NCBI RefSeq assembly: GCF_014636935.1
Contig: NZ_BMES01000001.1
Span: forward strand, 1,431,782 to 1,495,781
Reading direction: 5' to 3'
Source of the DNA: Alsobacter metallidurans
GTDB taxonomy: Bacteria; Pseudomonadota; Alphaproteobacteria; Rhizobiales; Beijerinckiaceae
DNA length: 64,000 nucleotides
Shown: piece after piece, positions 43,765 to 53,092 of the stretch
How positions within the stretch are numbered: the stretch's first letter is position 1
How the letters are laid out: every line of letters starts with the position of its first letter
Position numbers and translations under genes: made by a program
The notes under the pieces: model-generated
What the model was told of the DNA's origin: nothing
What the model saw: the letters and a program-made list of their open reading frames with translations, nothing else
Databases searched by the model: none

Positions 43765-44589
43765 ATGCCCGAAGCGCCCCGTTCAAACCGCCTGTCCGGC
43801 AAGGTCGCCGTCGTCACGGGCGGCACGCAGGGCCTTGGCGAGGCGATCGCGCGCCACATCGCGGCCGCGGGCGCGGCCGGCGTGGTCCTGACCGGGCGCA
43901 ACGCCGAGCGCGGCAAGCGCGTGGCCGACTCGCTCGCGGCGAGCGGCTGCAAGGCCGTGTTCGTGCAGGCCGACCTCGCCAACCACGACGAGGTCGCCCG
44001 CATCATCCCCGCCGCCGACGAGGCGTTCGGCCGTGTCGACATCCTCGTGAATGCGGCCGGGGACACGGACCGTGGCACCATCTTCGACACGTCGCCCGAG
44101 CTCTACGACCGCCTGATGGACGTGAACCTCAAGGCGCCGTTCTTCCTGATCCAGGGCGCCGCCACGCTGATGCGCCGCGACGGGATCGAGGGCGCCATCG
44201 TCAACATCCAGTCGATGTCGGCCCATGGGGGGCAGCCCTTCATCTGCGCCTACAGCGTGTCCAAGGGCGCGCTGGCGACGTTGACCAAAAACGCGGCCTT
44301 CTCGCTGATGCCGTGGCGGATCCGGGTCAACGGCCTGAATATCGGCTGGATGAATACGCCCGGCGAGGACGCGATAGCGCGCAAGTATCACGGTGCGCAG
44401 GATGGCTGGCTCGAGAAGGCCGTTGCGACCCAGCCCTTCGGCCGCCTTGTAGACCCCGACGAAGTGGCGCGCGCCACCGTGTTCCTGGCGTCCGACGAAG
44501 CCGGATTGATGACCGGCGCCAACATCGACCTCGACCAGTCGGTGCTCGGCTGCTGGGAGAGCGCTCCCCGACCCAACAAGCCGGCGTGA
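43765..44589 (+). CDS. SDR family oxidoreductase of the inositol cluster
   Basis: 274 residues. Classical short-chain dehydrogenase with TGGTQGLG (18-25), the NAAG motif and the catalytic Tyr-x-x-x-Lys (Y163 and K167 in YSVSK). The C-terminal half differs from simple SDRs in having a GWMNTPGEDAIARKYHG block. GAGGAGG precedes the ATG. It is the first gene of the iol run, so it probably oxidises an inositol isomer or an inositol-derived alcohol, but the substrate is unknown. Confidence 0.88.
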   Translation: MPEAPRSNRLSGKVAVVTGGTQGLGEAIARHIAAAGAAGVVLTGRNAERGKRVADSLAASGCKAVFVQADLANHDEVARIIPAADEAFGRVDILVNAAGDTDRGTIFDTSPELYDRLMDVNLKAPFFLIQGAATLMRRDGIEGAIVNIQSMSAHGGQPFICAYSVSKGALATLTKNAAFSLMPWRIRVNGLNIGWMNTPGEDAIARKYHGAQDGWLEKAVATQPFGRLVDPDEVARATVFLASDEAGLMTGANIDLDQSVLGCWESAPRPNKPA

Positions 44590-44594
44590 GCGCC

Positions 44595-46520
44595 ATGGCC
44601 GAACCCACTCTCGACGTGATCACGATCGGCCGCTCTTCAGTGGACCTCTACGGCCAGCAGGTTGGCGGCCGTTTGGAGGACATGGGCAATTTCGTCAAAG
44701 CGGTGGGCGGCAGCCCAACCAACATGGCGATCGGCGCCGCGCGGCTGGGCCTGAAGCCCGGCCTCATCACGCGGGTCGGCGACGAACACATGGGCCGTTT
44801 CCTGCGTGAACAACTCGAACGCGAGGGCGTCGACACAAACGGTGTGCATACCGATCCTGACCGCCTCACCGCGCTGGTGATCCTCGGCATCCGGGATGAC
44901 AAGAGCTTCCCGCTGATCTTCTACCGGACCGATTGCGCAGACGGCGCGCTCGACGAGAGCGACATCGACGAAAACTACATCGCCTCCGCCAAGGCTATCG
45001 TCGTGACGGGCACACATTTTTCCAGGCCGAACACGGACGCAGCCCAGCGCAAGGCCATGCGGCTGGCCCGCAAACATGGACGGAAGGTCGCGTTCGACAT
45101 CGACTATCGCCCCAATCTCTGGGGCCTGGCCGGCCACGGCGCTGGCGAGGAGCGCTACATCGGCTCCGACCAGGTGACGCGCCACCTCATGGAAATCTTG
45201 CCGAGCTGCGACCTCGTCGTTGGCACCGAGGAGGAACTGCATATCGCCGGCGGCTCGACGGATACGTTGGAGGCGATCCGGACCATCCGGCAGGTGTCGG
45301 CGGCCACCATCGTCTGCAAGCGCGGCCCGATGGGCTGCGTGGTGTTCCCCGGCGCGATCCCGGACGACATCGAGGATGGGATCAAGGGGCCCGGCTACCC
45401 GGTCGAAGTCTTCAACGTGCTCGGCGCCGGCGACGGCTTCATGGGCGGCTTTCTCAGGGGATGGCTCACTGACCAGCCGCTCGAGACGACCTGCGCCTGG
45501 GCCAACGCCTGCGGGGCGTTCGCGGTCTCACGCCTGATGTGCTCGTCCGAATACCCGACCTGGCCGGAATTGCAGCACTTCCTCCAGCATGGCTCGCCGT
45601 ATCGCGCCCTGCGCAAGGACGAGGCGTTGAACCAGGTTCATTGGTCGACCACGCGTCGTCCCCAGGCCGGAACGCTGAAGGCCTTCGCGATCGACCATCG
45701 CTCGCAGCTTGAAGAGATAGCGGACCGCGCCGGGGCTCCGCGCCAACGGATCGAGCAGTTCAAGGCGTTGGCCGTGAAGGCCGCCGCCTCGGTGGCGCGA
45801 GGGGCCGCCGGTTATGGCATGCTGCTCGACGGGACCTATGGCCGCGAGGCGCTGTTTCGAGCGGTCGACCACGATTTCTGGGTCGCCCGCCCGCTGGAGC
45901 AACCTGGCTCCCGCCCGCTTCGCCTGGAGATCGAGGGCCACACCTCGCTCGGCGCGGCGCTCGCAGAATGGCCCGTCACCCACACCGCCAAGGTGCTGTG
46001 CTTCTACCATCCGGATGACGCGGACGATTTGAAGCGCGACCAGGAACGCGAATTACGGCGTGTCTTCGACGCGTGCCGCAGCGTCGGGCGCGAACTGCTG
46101 GTGGAGATCATCGCGTCCAGGCACGGCCCTGTCAGCGACGATACGACCGCCTCGATCATTCGCCGCCTTTACGCGCTGGGGATCAAGCCCGACTGGTGGA
46201 AGCTGGAGGCGCAGCCGACCGCGGCCGCATGGTGGGCAATCGCAGCCGCGATCGAGAACAATGATCAACTCTGCCGCGGCGTGCTGCTGTTGGGGCTCGA
46301 TGCGCCCGAGGACGAACTCGCGAGGGCCTTCGCGTTGGCGGCGCAATGCCCTGCCGTGAAGGGGTTCGCCATAGGACGAACCATCTTCGCCGAGCCGGCG
46401 CGCGCGTGGCTGGCCGGACGCCTGGACGACGAGGGCGCGGTGAGCGCCATGGCGGGCAACTTCCGCCGCCTGGTCGCCGCTTGGGACGACGCGACCGGCG
46501 CGCAGGGGAGCGCAGCATGA
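44595..46520 (+). CDS. iolC: Bifunctional 5-dehydro-2-deoxygluconokinase / DUF2090 aldolase (IolC fusion)
   Basis: 641 residues. Residues 1 to about 320 are a PfkB kinase (VITIGRSSVDLYGQQVGG, AVGGSPTNMAIGAARLG, NVLGAGDGFMGG with D280). Residues about 335-635 are DUF2090, a TIM-barrel domain thought to act as the 5-dehydro-2-deoxyphosphogluconate aldolase (IolJ function). The fusion would therefore phosphorylate and cleave the ring-opened product. ATG at 44595 or the GTG at 44586 that overlaps the SDR stop may start it. Stop overlaps iolD (ATGA). Confidence 0.95.
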   Translation: MAEPTLDVITIGRSSVDLYGQQVGGRLEDMGNFVKAVGGSPTNMAIGAARLGLKPGLITRVGDEHMGRFLREQLEREGVDTNGVHTDPDRLTALVILGIRDDKSFPLIFYRTDCADGALDESDIDENYIASAKAIVVTGTHFSRPNTDAAQRKAMRLARKHGRKVAFDIDYRPNLWGLAGHGAGEERYIGSDQVTRHLMEILPSCDLVVGTEEELHIAGGSTDTLEAIRTIRQVSAATIVCKRGPMGCVVFPGAIPDDIEDGIKGPGYPVEVFNVLGAGDGFMGGFLRGWLTDQPLETTCAWANACGAFAVSRLMCSSEYPTWPELQHFLQHGSPYRALRKDEALNQVHWSTTRRPQAGTLKAFAIDHRSQLEEIADRAGAPRQRIEQFKALAVKAAASVARGAAGYGMLLDGTYGREALFRAVDHDFWVARPLEQPGSRPLRLEIEGHTSLGAALAEWPVTHTAKVLCFYHPDDADDLKRDQERELRRVFDACRSVGRELLVEIIASRHGPVSDDTTASIIRRLYALGIKPDWWKLEAQPTAAAWWAIAAAIENNDQLCRGVLLLGLDAPEDELARAFALAAQCPAVKGFAIGRTIFAEPARAWLAGRLDDEGAVSAMAGNFRRLVAAWDDATGAQGSAA

Positions 46521-48367
46521 GCAAGACGATCCGCCTCACCATGGCGCAGGCGCTCGTTTGCGCCATGGCGGCCCAAAAGACACAGATCGGGGACAAGACG
46601 CTGCCGCTCTTTGCCGGCATGTGGGCCATCTTCGGCCATGGCAATGTCGCCGGCATGGGCGAGGCGCTCTATGGCGTGCGGGAGCAGCTGCCGACGTTCC
46701 GCGCGCACAACGAGCAGGGAATGGCGCATGCTGCGGTCGCCTTCGCCAAGGCTTCGCGTCGCCGGCGCATGATGGCCTGCACAACGTCGATCGGGCCTGG
46801 CGCCACCAACATGGTGACGGCAGCCGCGGTCGCGCATGTAAACCGCCTGCCGGTTCTGCTCCTGCCGGGCGACGTGTTCGCCACACGCCGGCCCGATCCT
46901 GTGCTGCAGCAGATCGAGGATTTCGCCGACGGCACCGTGTCGGCCAACGACTGCTTTCGACCCGTTTCGCGCTACTTCGATCGACTCTCCCGCCCCGAAC
47001 AGATGATCCCGGCCTTCGCTCGCGCCATGCAGGTCCTGACCGACCCGGCCGATTGCGGCCCCGTCACCCTGGCGCTGTGCCAGGACACGCAGACGGAGGC
47101 GTTCGATTACCCCGCAAGCTTCTTCGCCGAGCGCATCTGGACGCCCCGTCGCCCGAGGCCGGACGGGAACGAGCTGGAGCAGGCCGCCGCAATCCTCGCC
47201 AAGGCTGAAAAGCCGCTCGTGATCGCCGGCGGCGGCGTGCTCTTCAGTGAGGCGGAAGACCGCCTTAGGACGTTCTGCGAAGCGCACGGCTACCCGGTGG
47301 TCGAGACGCAGGCCGGCAAGAGCACTCTGCCGGATGGACACCCGCTCAACGTCGGCGCCGTCGGCGTCACCGGAACGGGCGCGGCCAACGCGCTCGCGCA
47401 GGACGCGGACGTGATCCTGGCCGTGGGCACGCGCCTGCAGGATTTCACAACTGGATCCTGGAGCCTGTTCGGCAACCCAGACCGGCGCATCATCGGCCTC
47501 AACACGCAGCCCTTCGACGCCGCGAAGCAGGGCGCGCTGTCACTCGTCGCGGACGCGCGCGCCGGCCTGGAGGAACTCGACGCGGCTTTGGGCGCGCGTA
47601 AGGCTCCAGCGGCCTGGCGCGAGCGGACCGATGCCGAAAAGGCGAAATGGACCGGGACGGCGGCGAGCTACACCGCACCGACCAACGCCGACCTGCCGAG
47701 CGACGCCCAGGTGATCGGAGCGGTGCAGCGCGCCGGCGAGGCTTCGGACATCGTAGTCTGCGCGGCCGGTGGCCTGCCCGGCGAACTGCACAAGCTCTGG
47801 CGCGCCGCCCAGCCCGGCGGCTACCACATGGAATACGGCTTCTCGTGCATGGGCTATGAAATTGCCGGCGGACTTGGCGTCGCGATGGCCTGCCCGGATC
47901 GACGGGTCACCGTGATGGTCGGCGACGGCTCGTACCTAATGATGAACTCGGAACTTGCTTCAGCGGCCATGCTCGGCGTCGGGATGACGGTGGTGATCCT
48001 CGACAACAGAGGCTTCGGCTGCATCAATCGCTTGCAGCGCGCGACCGGGGGCGAGAGCTTCAACAATCTTTTGCGCGACACCCGTCACGAGACTCTGCCG
48101 GCGATTGATTTTGCCGCACATGCCCGCGCCCTCGGGACTCATGCCGAGAAGGTTGCGAGCCTCGCCGAACTGGAGACCGCGCTCAAGGCGGCGCGCGGCC
48201 GGCCGGGCGTTTCGGCCGTCGTGATCGACACCGATCCGCTCGCGTCCACGGATGCGGGTGGCTGGTGGTGGGACGTCGCGGTGCCGGAAACGTCTGAGCG
48301 AGCCGAGGTTCGCGAGGCGCGCAAGCGCTACGAAGAGGCCCTGGTTCGCCGTGGGTCGCTCAACTGA
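46517..48367 (+). CDS. iolD: 3D-(3,5/4)-trihydroxycyclohexane-1,2-dione hydrolase
   Basis: 616 residues, a thiamine-diphosphate enzyme of the acetolactate synthase fold. The N-terminal domain has the activating Glu in FRAHNEQGMAHAAVAFAKA, the middle domain is Rossmann-like, and the C-terminal domain has the ThDP motif VGDGSYLMMNSEL ending near LDNRGFGCINRLQ. It hydrolyses the ring of the inositol-derived dione to 5-deoxy-glucuronate. It overlaps iolC by 4 bp and is followed after 37 bp by iolE. Confidence 0.96.
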   Translation: MSKTIRLTMAQALVCAMAAQKTQIGDKTLPLFAGMWAIFGHGNVAGMGEALYGVREQLPTFRAHNEQGMAHAAVAFAKASRRRRMMACTTSIGPGATNMVTAAAVAHVNRLPVLLLPGDVFATRRPDPVLQQIEDFADGTVSANDCFRPVSRYFDRLSRPEQMIPAFARAMQVLTDPADCGPVTLALCQDTQTEAFDYPASFFAERIWTPRRPRPDGNELEQAAAILAKAEKPLVIAGGGVLFSEAEDRLRTFCEAHGYPVVETQAGKSTLPDGHPLNVGAVGVTGTGAANALAQDADVILAVGTRLQDFTTGSWSLFGNPDRRIIGLNTQPFDAAKQGALSLVADARAGLEELDAALGARKAPAAWRERTDAEKAKWTGTAASYTAPTNADLPSDAQVIGAVQRAGEASDIVVCAAGGLPGELHKLWRAAQPGGYHMEYGFSCMGYEIAGGLGVAMACPDRRVTVMVGDGSYLMMNSELASAAMLGVGMTVVILDNRGFGCINRLQRATGGESFNNLLRDTRHETLPAIDFAAHARALGTHAEKVASLAELETALKAARGRPGVSAVVIDTDPLASTDAGGWWWDVAVPETSERAEVREARKRYEEALVRRGSLN

Positions 48368-48404
48368 ACACGGCGCCAGCGCCAAACTGCTCTAGGAGAC
48401 ACGA

Positions 48405-49304
48405 ATGCCCATCCGCATCGGCGCCAACCCCATCGGCTGGTCGAACGACGACCTCCAGGACGTCGGCGGCGCGACCCCGCTCGAAACCTGCTTGGCCGAA
48501 GCGCGCGAGGCCGGTTTCGAGGGCATGGAGTTGGGCCACAAGTTCCCGCGTGAGCCGGGCGCTCTCAAGGCCGCGCTGGCGCCCTTCGGCATGGCGTGCA
48601 TCTCGGGCTGGTATTCGGCCGAATTGTTGAAGCGCGACGCCGACGAGGAAATGCGCCATCTCAGGCCGCATCTCGACCTGCTCAAGGCGATGGGCTCGAA
48701 CGTGCTGGTCTTCGCCGAAACCTCCAACGCCATACACGGGGATCGCGCCAAGCCGCTGTCGCACCGCCCAGTGATGAGGCAAGGCGACTGGGCCGAGTTC
48801 GGTCGCCGCATCACGCAGGTGGCCGAGCGCACCTGGGCCGAAGGCGTGCGGCTCGTGTATCATCACCACATGGGCACGATCGTGGAGACCGGCGCCGACA
48901 TCGACGCCTTCATGGCGTCCACCGGAGAAGCGGCGCACCTGCTGCTCGACACCGGGCATGCGACCTGGGGCGGCGCCGATCCGGCGGACCTCGCCCGCCG
49001 TTACCGCGACCGCATCAGCCATGTCCACGCCAAGGACGTCCGCAAGCCAATCATGGAGAAAGCCCGCGCGAAGGGCTGGAGCTTCCTCGACGCCGTGCTC
49101 GGCGAGGGCTCTGAACTCGGCGTCTACACCGTCCCGGGCGACGGGATGGTGGACTACGCCTCGGTGTTCAAGGCGCTGCCCGGCTATTCCGGCTGGGTGG
49201 TGGTCGAGGCCGAGCAGGACCCCGAAAAGGCCAATCCGCTGCAATACGCCAAGCGGGGCGTCGCGCACCTGCGATCGGCGCTCAAGGAAGCCGGACTGAG
49301 CTAG
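48405..49304 (+). CDS. iolE: Myo-inosose-2 dehydratase
   Basis: 299 residues of the xylose-isomerase-like TIM-barrel family. The N terminus IRIGANPIGWSNDDLQDVGG and the metal-binding blocks LVYHHHMGTIVET and DTGHATWGGADP are characteristic of IolE. It dehydrates scyllo-inosose to the trione/dione substrate of IolD. GGAGACAC precedes the ATG. It lies 25 bp upstream of iolB. Confidence 0.96.
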   Translation: MPIRIGANPIGWSNDDLQDVGGATPLETCLAEAREAGFEGMELGHKFPREPGALKAALAPFGMACISGWYSAELLKRDADEEMRHLRPHLDLLKAMGSNVLVFAETSNAIHGDRAKPLSHRPVMRQGDWAEFGRRITQVAERTWAEGVRLVYHHHMGTIVETGADIDAFMASTGEAAHLLLDTGHATWGGADPADLARRYRDRISHVHAKDVRKPIMEKARAKGWSFLDAVLGEGSELGVYTVPGDGMVDYASVFKALPGYSGWVVVEAEQDPEKANPLQYAKRGVAHLRSALKEAGLS

Positions 49305-49329
49305 TCTGCATTCGCACGGAGTTCAGGAC

Positions 49330-50130
49330 ATGCCGCACCTCCTTGTTCGCCCGTCCGCGCCCGATGCCGGGGGAGCGGTGCATCGAATCACACCCGCCAG
49401 CGCCGGCTGGCGCTATGTGGGTTTCGACGTGTTCCGCCTGAAGGCCGGGCAGGCCGCGCAGCAATCCACTGGCGGAGAAGAGCACTGCCTCGTGCTCCTG
49501 TCCGGCAAGGCGCGCGTATCGGCCGGCGGAAAGGAGTTTGGCGTCATCGGCGAGCGGTCCAGCCCTTTCGAGGGCGCGCCGTGGTCGCTCTATGTTCCGG
49601 GCCGATCCGGTTGGGCGGCGACGGCCGAAACGGATTGCGAACTGGCGGTCTGCAAGGCGCCGGCTGAAGGGCGTCTCCACGCAAGGGTGATCCCACCTCA
49701 AGACGTCGGGCTGGAGACGCGCGGGAAGGGAACGAATGTCCGGCACGTGCGCAACATTCTGCCGGACGTGTCGCCCCATGCCGAAAGCCTGCTGGTGGTC
49801 GAGGTCATCACGCCGGGCGGCCACTGGTCCAGTTACCCGCCGCACAAGCATGACATGGACGACTTCCCGCGCGAAACCTATCTGGAGGAGACCTATTATC
49901 ACCGGCTGGCTCAGCCCGGCGGCTTCGCCCTGCAGCGCGTCTATACCGACGATCGCTCGCTGGACGAGACAATGGCGGTGTCCGATGGTGACGTCGTGCT
50001 GGTGCCCAAGGGCTATCACCCCGTGGGCGCGCCGCATGGCATAGACCTGTTTTACCTCAACGTCATGGCCGGCCCGGTGCGCCAGTGGAAGTTCACCATG
50101 TCGCCGGAACTGACCTTCCTGACCTGGTGA
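49330..50130 (+). CDS. iolB: 5-deoxy-glucuronate isomerase
   Basis: 266 residues with a double cupin fold. VEVITPGGHWSSYPPHKHD, then YYHRLAQPGGFALQRVYT and VPKGYHPVGAPHG are the IolB signatures, including the metal-binding His residues. It isomerises 5-deoxy-glucuronate to 5-dehydro-2-deoxy-gluconate, the IolC substrate. It ends 4 bp before the aldolase-like gene, so the run continues without a break. Confidence 0.95.
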   Translation: MPHLLVRPSAPDAGGAVHRITPASAGWRYVGFDVFRLKAGQAAQQSTGGEEHCLVLLSGKARVSAGGKEFGVIGERSSPFEGAPWSLYVPGRSGWAATAETDCELAVCKAPAEGRLHARVIPPQDVGLETRGKGTNVRHVRNILPDVSPHAESLLVVEVITPGGHWSSYPPHKHDMDDFPRETYLEETYYHRLAQPGGFALQRVYTDDRSLDETMAVSDGDVVLVPKGYHPVGAPHGIDLFYLNVMAGPVRQWKFTMSPELTFLTW

Positions 50131-50134
50131 ACCG

Positions 50135-50776
50135 ATGTCGGACGAAAGCCGCCTGCGCGAGGAAATCTGCCGCGTGGGAGCCAGCCTCTTCGCGCGCGGC
50201 TATACGGTGGGGGCTGCGGGCAACATTTCGGCCCGGCTGTCGGATGGCTTCCTGATCACCCCGACGGACGCCTGCCTGGGCTTCCTTGATCCGGCCCGGC
50301 TATCGAAGCTCGATCGTAATGGCGAGCAAATTTCGGGCGATCGCGCTTCCAAGACGATCAGGCTGCACAGGGCCATATACGAGGCCGACCAGGCGCTGGG
50401 CGGTGTGGTCCACACGCATTCAACTCATCTCGTCGCGCTGTCGCTGACGCCTGGCGTCGACTCCCGCAACATGCTGCCGCCTCTCACGCCCTACCATGTC
50501 ATGAAGGCCGGGCGCGTGCCGCTGATCCCGTACCGTCGCCCGGGCGCGCCCGAGGTGGTCGACCTCGTGACGCCGCATGTCCCGCATTGCCGAGGCGTGA
50601 TGCTGGCCCGGGTCGGCCCGACCTTCTGGCATGAGAACGTCTCGGCGGCGTCGGCCGCCCTGGAGGAAGCCGAGGAGACCGCGAAGCTCGTCATTCTGAC
50701 GCGCGGGGCCTGTCTGCCGCCGCTTGGCGAGCGGGATATCGATGACCTGCGCGAGGCTTTCGCGGCGCGTTGGTGA
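50135..50776 (+). CDS. otnC: Class II aldolase/adducin family protein (OtnC/YgbL-like)
   Basis: 213 residues. GYTVGAAGNISARL, TPTDACLGFLDP, VVHTHSTHLVALS (H93 and H95) and LTPYHVMKAGRVPLIPY match OtnC/YgbL, 3-oxo-tetronate 4-phosphate decarboxylase. Two expected residues are not seen. The Glu that follows SK in YgbL is Thr here (ASKTIRLH). The third metal His in the usual LANHGP is Val (LARVGP). The protein may have altered chemistry or be inactive; the alignment is from memory. It sits directly after iolB and before otnK. Confidence 0.8.
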   Translation: MSDESRLREEICRVGASLFARGYTVGAAGNISARLSDGFLITPTDACLGFLDPARLSKLDRNGEQISGDRASKTIRLHRAIYEADQALGGVVHTHSTHLVALSLTPGVDSRNMLPPLTPYHVMKAGRVPLIPYRRPGAPEVVDLVTPHVPHCRGVMLARVGPTFWHENVSAASAALEEAEETAKLVILTRGACLPPLGERDIDDLREAFAARW

Positions 50777-50840
50777 AGCCTTTCCTTGCGCGCCCGAACG
50801 CGACAAGGTGGCCGAACAAAACCCCCAGAAGGAAACGGCC

Positions 50841-52106
50841 ATGCTGCTCGGAGTGATCGCTGACGACCTGACGGGAGCGACGGACGTCGCACTCATGCTG
50901 GCTCGTGAGGGCATGCGGGTCGTGCAGACGGTCGGTGTGCCGGCTTCCGCGCAAGCTCTGCCGGAAGCGGACGCCGTCGTTGTGTCGATGAAGTCGCGGA
51001 CCAACCCAGCCGCCGAGGCAGTGGACTGGTCGCTCGCCGCGTGCGACGCCCTGCTGGGCGCCGGGGCCAGGCAGATCCTGTTCAAGTACTGCTCGACATT
51101 CGATTCCACCGACGCCGGAAATATCGGCCCGGTCGCCGAAGCGCTCATGAAGCGGCTGGGGGTCGGTTGGACCGTGGCGTGCCCGGCCTTCCCGGCGAAT
51201 GGCCGCTCAGTTTACCAGGGGCACCTATTCGTCGGCGCGCAGCTTTTGTCGGATAGCCCGATGAAGGACCATCCGCTCACGCCAATGCGCGACTCCAACT
51301 TGGTCCGCGTGCTGCAGCGCCAGACGGCCGTGAAGGTCGGGCTCGTCACGGTGTCGACGATCGAGCAAGGCGCGGCCGCCACCAGAAAGGCTTTCGAGTC
51401 GCTGGCCGCCGAAGCGCCCTGCATCGCAATCGGCGACGCGATCTTGGATGCGCACCTGCGTGTGCTCGGCGAGGCTTTCGCGGGCGAGAAGCTGCTGACC
51501 GGCGGCTCCGGCATCGCGCTCGGATTGCCGGACAATTTCCGCCGCGCCGGCCTGCTCGAGCCCAAGGGCGCGCCGCGTCCCTTCCACGCCCCAGCCGGCA
51601 AAACCGCGATCCTGGCCGGAAGCTGCTCGGCCGCCACGCGCGGGCAGGTCGCGGACGCCGTGTCGAAGGGCGTCGAGACCTTCGCGCTTGATCCCGTGGC
51701 GATCGCGGCCGGCCGGCTCACTCCCGACCACGTTCTCGACTGGGCGGGGCCACGCCTCGGGGCGCGTCCCGTGCTCGTCTATTCGACCGCCGAACCGGAG
51801 GCCGTGAAGGCCGCGCAGGATAAGCTCGGCCGTGACGCAGCCGGCGCGCTCGTGGAGCGCCTGCTCGCCGAAGTCGCGCAAGGCTTCGCGGCCGCTGGCG
51901 TGACACGCCTCGTCGTGGCAGGCGGCGAAACCTCCGGCGCGGTTGTCGGCGCGCTCGGCGTCTCGATGCTCGAAATCGGCCCCGAGATCGACCCCGGCGT
52001 TCCGTGGACGCTTGCGGCGGACGGCGCCAGCATGGCCTTGGCTCTGAAGTCCGGCAATTTCGGCGCGCCGGACTTCTTTACCAAGGCTCTTGCGATGCTG
52101 GACTGA
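50841..52106 (+). CDS. otnK: Four-carbon acid sugar kinase (OtnK/YgbK family, 3-oxo-tetronate kinase)
   Basis: 421 residues. The N-terminal DUF1537 domain begins LLGVIADDLTGATDVALML, and the C-terminal nucleotide-binding domain has LVVAGGETSGAVVGALG and AILAGSCSAATRGQV. OtnK phosphorylates 3-oxo-tetronates before decarboxylation by OtnC. The ATG at 50841 gives the family N terminus and has AAGGAA upstream; the longer frame from 50724 overlaps the aldolase gene. No otnI isomerase lies nearby. It ends 20 bp from the convergent lactonase gene. Confidence 0.92.
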   Translation: MLLGVIADDLTGATDVALMLAREGMRVVQTVGVPASAQALPEADAVVVSMKSRTNPAAEAVDWSLAACDALLGAGARQILFKYCSTFDSTDAGNIGPVAEALMKRLGVGWTVACPAFPANGRSVYQGHLFVGAQLLSDSPMKDHPLTPMRDSNLVRVLQRQTAVKVGLVTVSTIEQGAAATRKAFESLAAEAPCIAIGDAILDAHLRVLGEAFAGEKLLTGGSGIALGLPDNFRRAGLLEPKGAPRPFHAPAGKTAILAGSCSAATRGQVADAVSKGVETFALDPVAIAAGRLTPDHVLDWAGPRLGARPVLVYSTAEPEAVKAAQDKLGRDAAGALVERLLAEVAQGFAAAGVTRLVVAGGETSGAVVGALGVSMLEIGPEIDPGVPWTLAADGASMALALKSGNFGAPDFFTKALAMLD

Positions 52107-52126
52107 GCGGGCTGTAGAGCCTGCTC

Positions 52127-53053
52127 TCAAAACGTCTTCGCGCCGCGCACCAGCACGTAATAGGCGTAGAGCGAGGTGGTGCCACAAATATAGAGGCGGT
52201 TACGCCGGAGTGCGCCGAAGCAGACATTCGCGACGATCTCGGGCACGTGCACCCTGGCGATCATCGTGCCGTCAGGGTCGTAGACATGGACGCCGTCGGC
52301 CGCCGACGTCCAGATCCGGCCGTCCTCGTCGCAACGGAAGCCATCGAACATGCCGTTCGTGCAGGTTGCGAAGATCTCGCCGCCCTTCAGCGTCCGCCCG
52401 CCCTCGACGTTGAACACGCGGATGTGCCGCGGACCGTTCTCGAAATGGCTGGCGCCCGTGTCGGCGATGTAGAGCTTGCTCTCGTCAGGCGAGAAGGCGA
52501 GCCCATTCGGACGCTTGAAGTCGTCCGCCACAAGGTCCACGGCGCCGCTCGCCGGGTCGATCCGGTAGACATTGCATGCGCCGATCTCGCTTTCGGCCCG
52601 GGCGCCTTCGTAGTCCCAGTCGATCCCGTAGGCCGGGTCGGTGAACCAGATCGATCCGTCGGACTTCACCACCACGTCGTTTGGTGAATTCAGGCGCTTG
52701 CCGTTCCACCGATCCGCCAGAACTGTGATGCTGCCGTCATGCTCGGTCCGCGACACCCGGCGTCCGAGATGCTCACAGGAGACCAGCCGTCCTTCGCGGT
52801 CTACCGTGTGGCCGTTGGTGTTGTTGGACGGCTCGCGAAATACCGAGACGCTCCCGTCGGTCTCGTCGTAGCGCATGATCCGGTTGTTGGGGATGTCCGA
52901 CCAGATCAGGTAGCGCCCGGCCGGGAAATAAGCCGGTCCCTCCGCCCAGCGGCAGCCTTCGTAGAGACGCTCGAGCTTGGCGGTCTTGTTGAACAGGCCC
53001 TTGGCCCTCGGGTCCAGCACCTCGTAAGCCGGATCCAGGATCTCTTTCGTCAT
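52127..53053 (-). CDS. SMP-30/gluconolactonase/LRE family lactonase
   Basis: 308 residues forming a six-bladed propeller. EGPAYFPAGRYLIWSDIPNN carries the metal Glu (E39), RLNSPNDVVVKSDGSIWFTDP the second block, and LAFSPDESKLYIADT the third. It likely hydrolyses a sugar lactone to the aldonate; the sugar is unknown. It is followed upstream on the same strand by a gluconate-dehydrogenase-like SDR gene 39 bp away, and the pair is probably co-transcribed from 53861 leftward. Confidence 0.9.
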   Translation of the reverse strand: MTKEILDPAYEVLDPRAKGLFNKTAKLERLYEGCRWAEGPAYFPAGRYLIWSDIPNNRIMRYDETDGSVSVFREPSNNTNGHTVDREGRLVSCEHLGRRVSRTEHDGSITVLADRWNGKRLNSPNDVVVKSDGSIWFTDPAYGIDWDYEGARAESEIGACNVYRIDPASGAVDLVADDFKRPNGLAFSPDESKLYIADTGASHFENGPRHIRVFNVEGGRTLKGGEIFATCTNGMFDGFRCDEDGRIWTSAADGVHVYDPDGTMIARVHVPEIVANVCFGALRRNRLYICGTTSLYAYYVLVRGAKTF

Positions 53054-53092
53054 TGTACTAGCCCTCCCTGATCTTGTTTTTACTTTGCGAAA

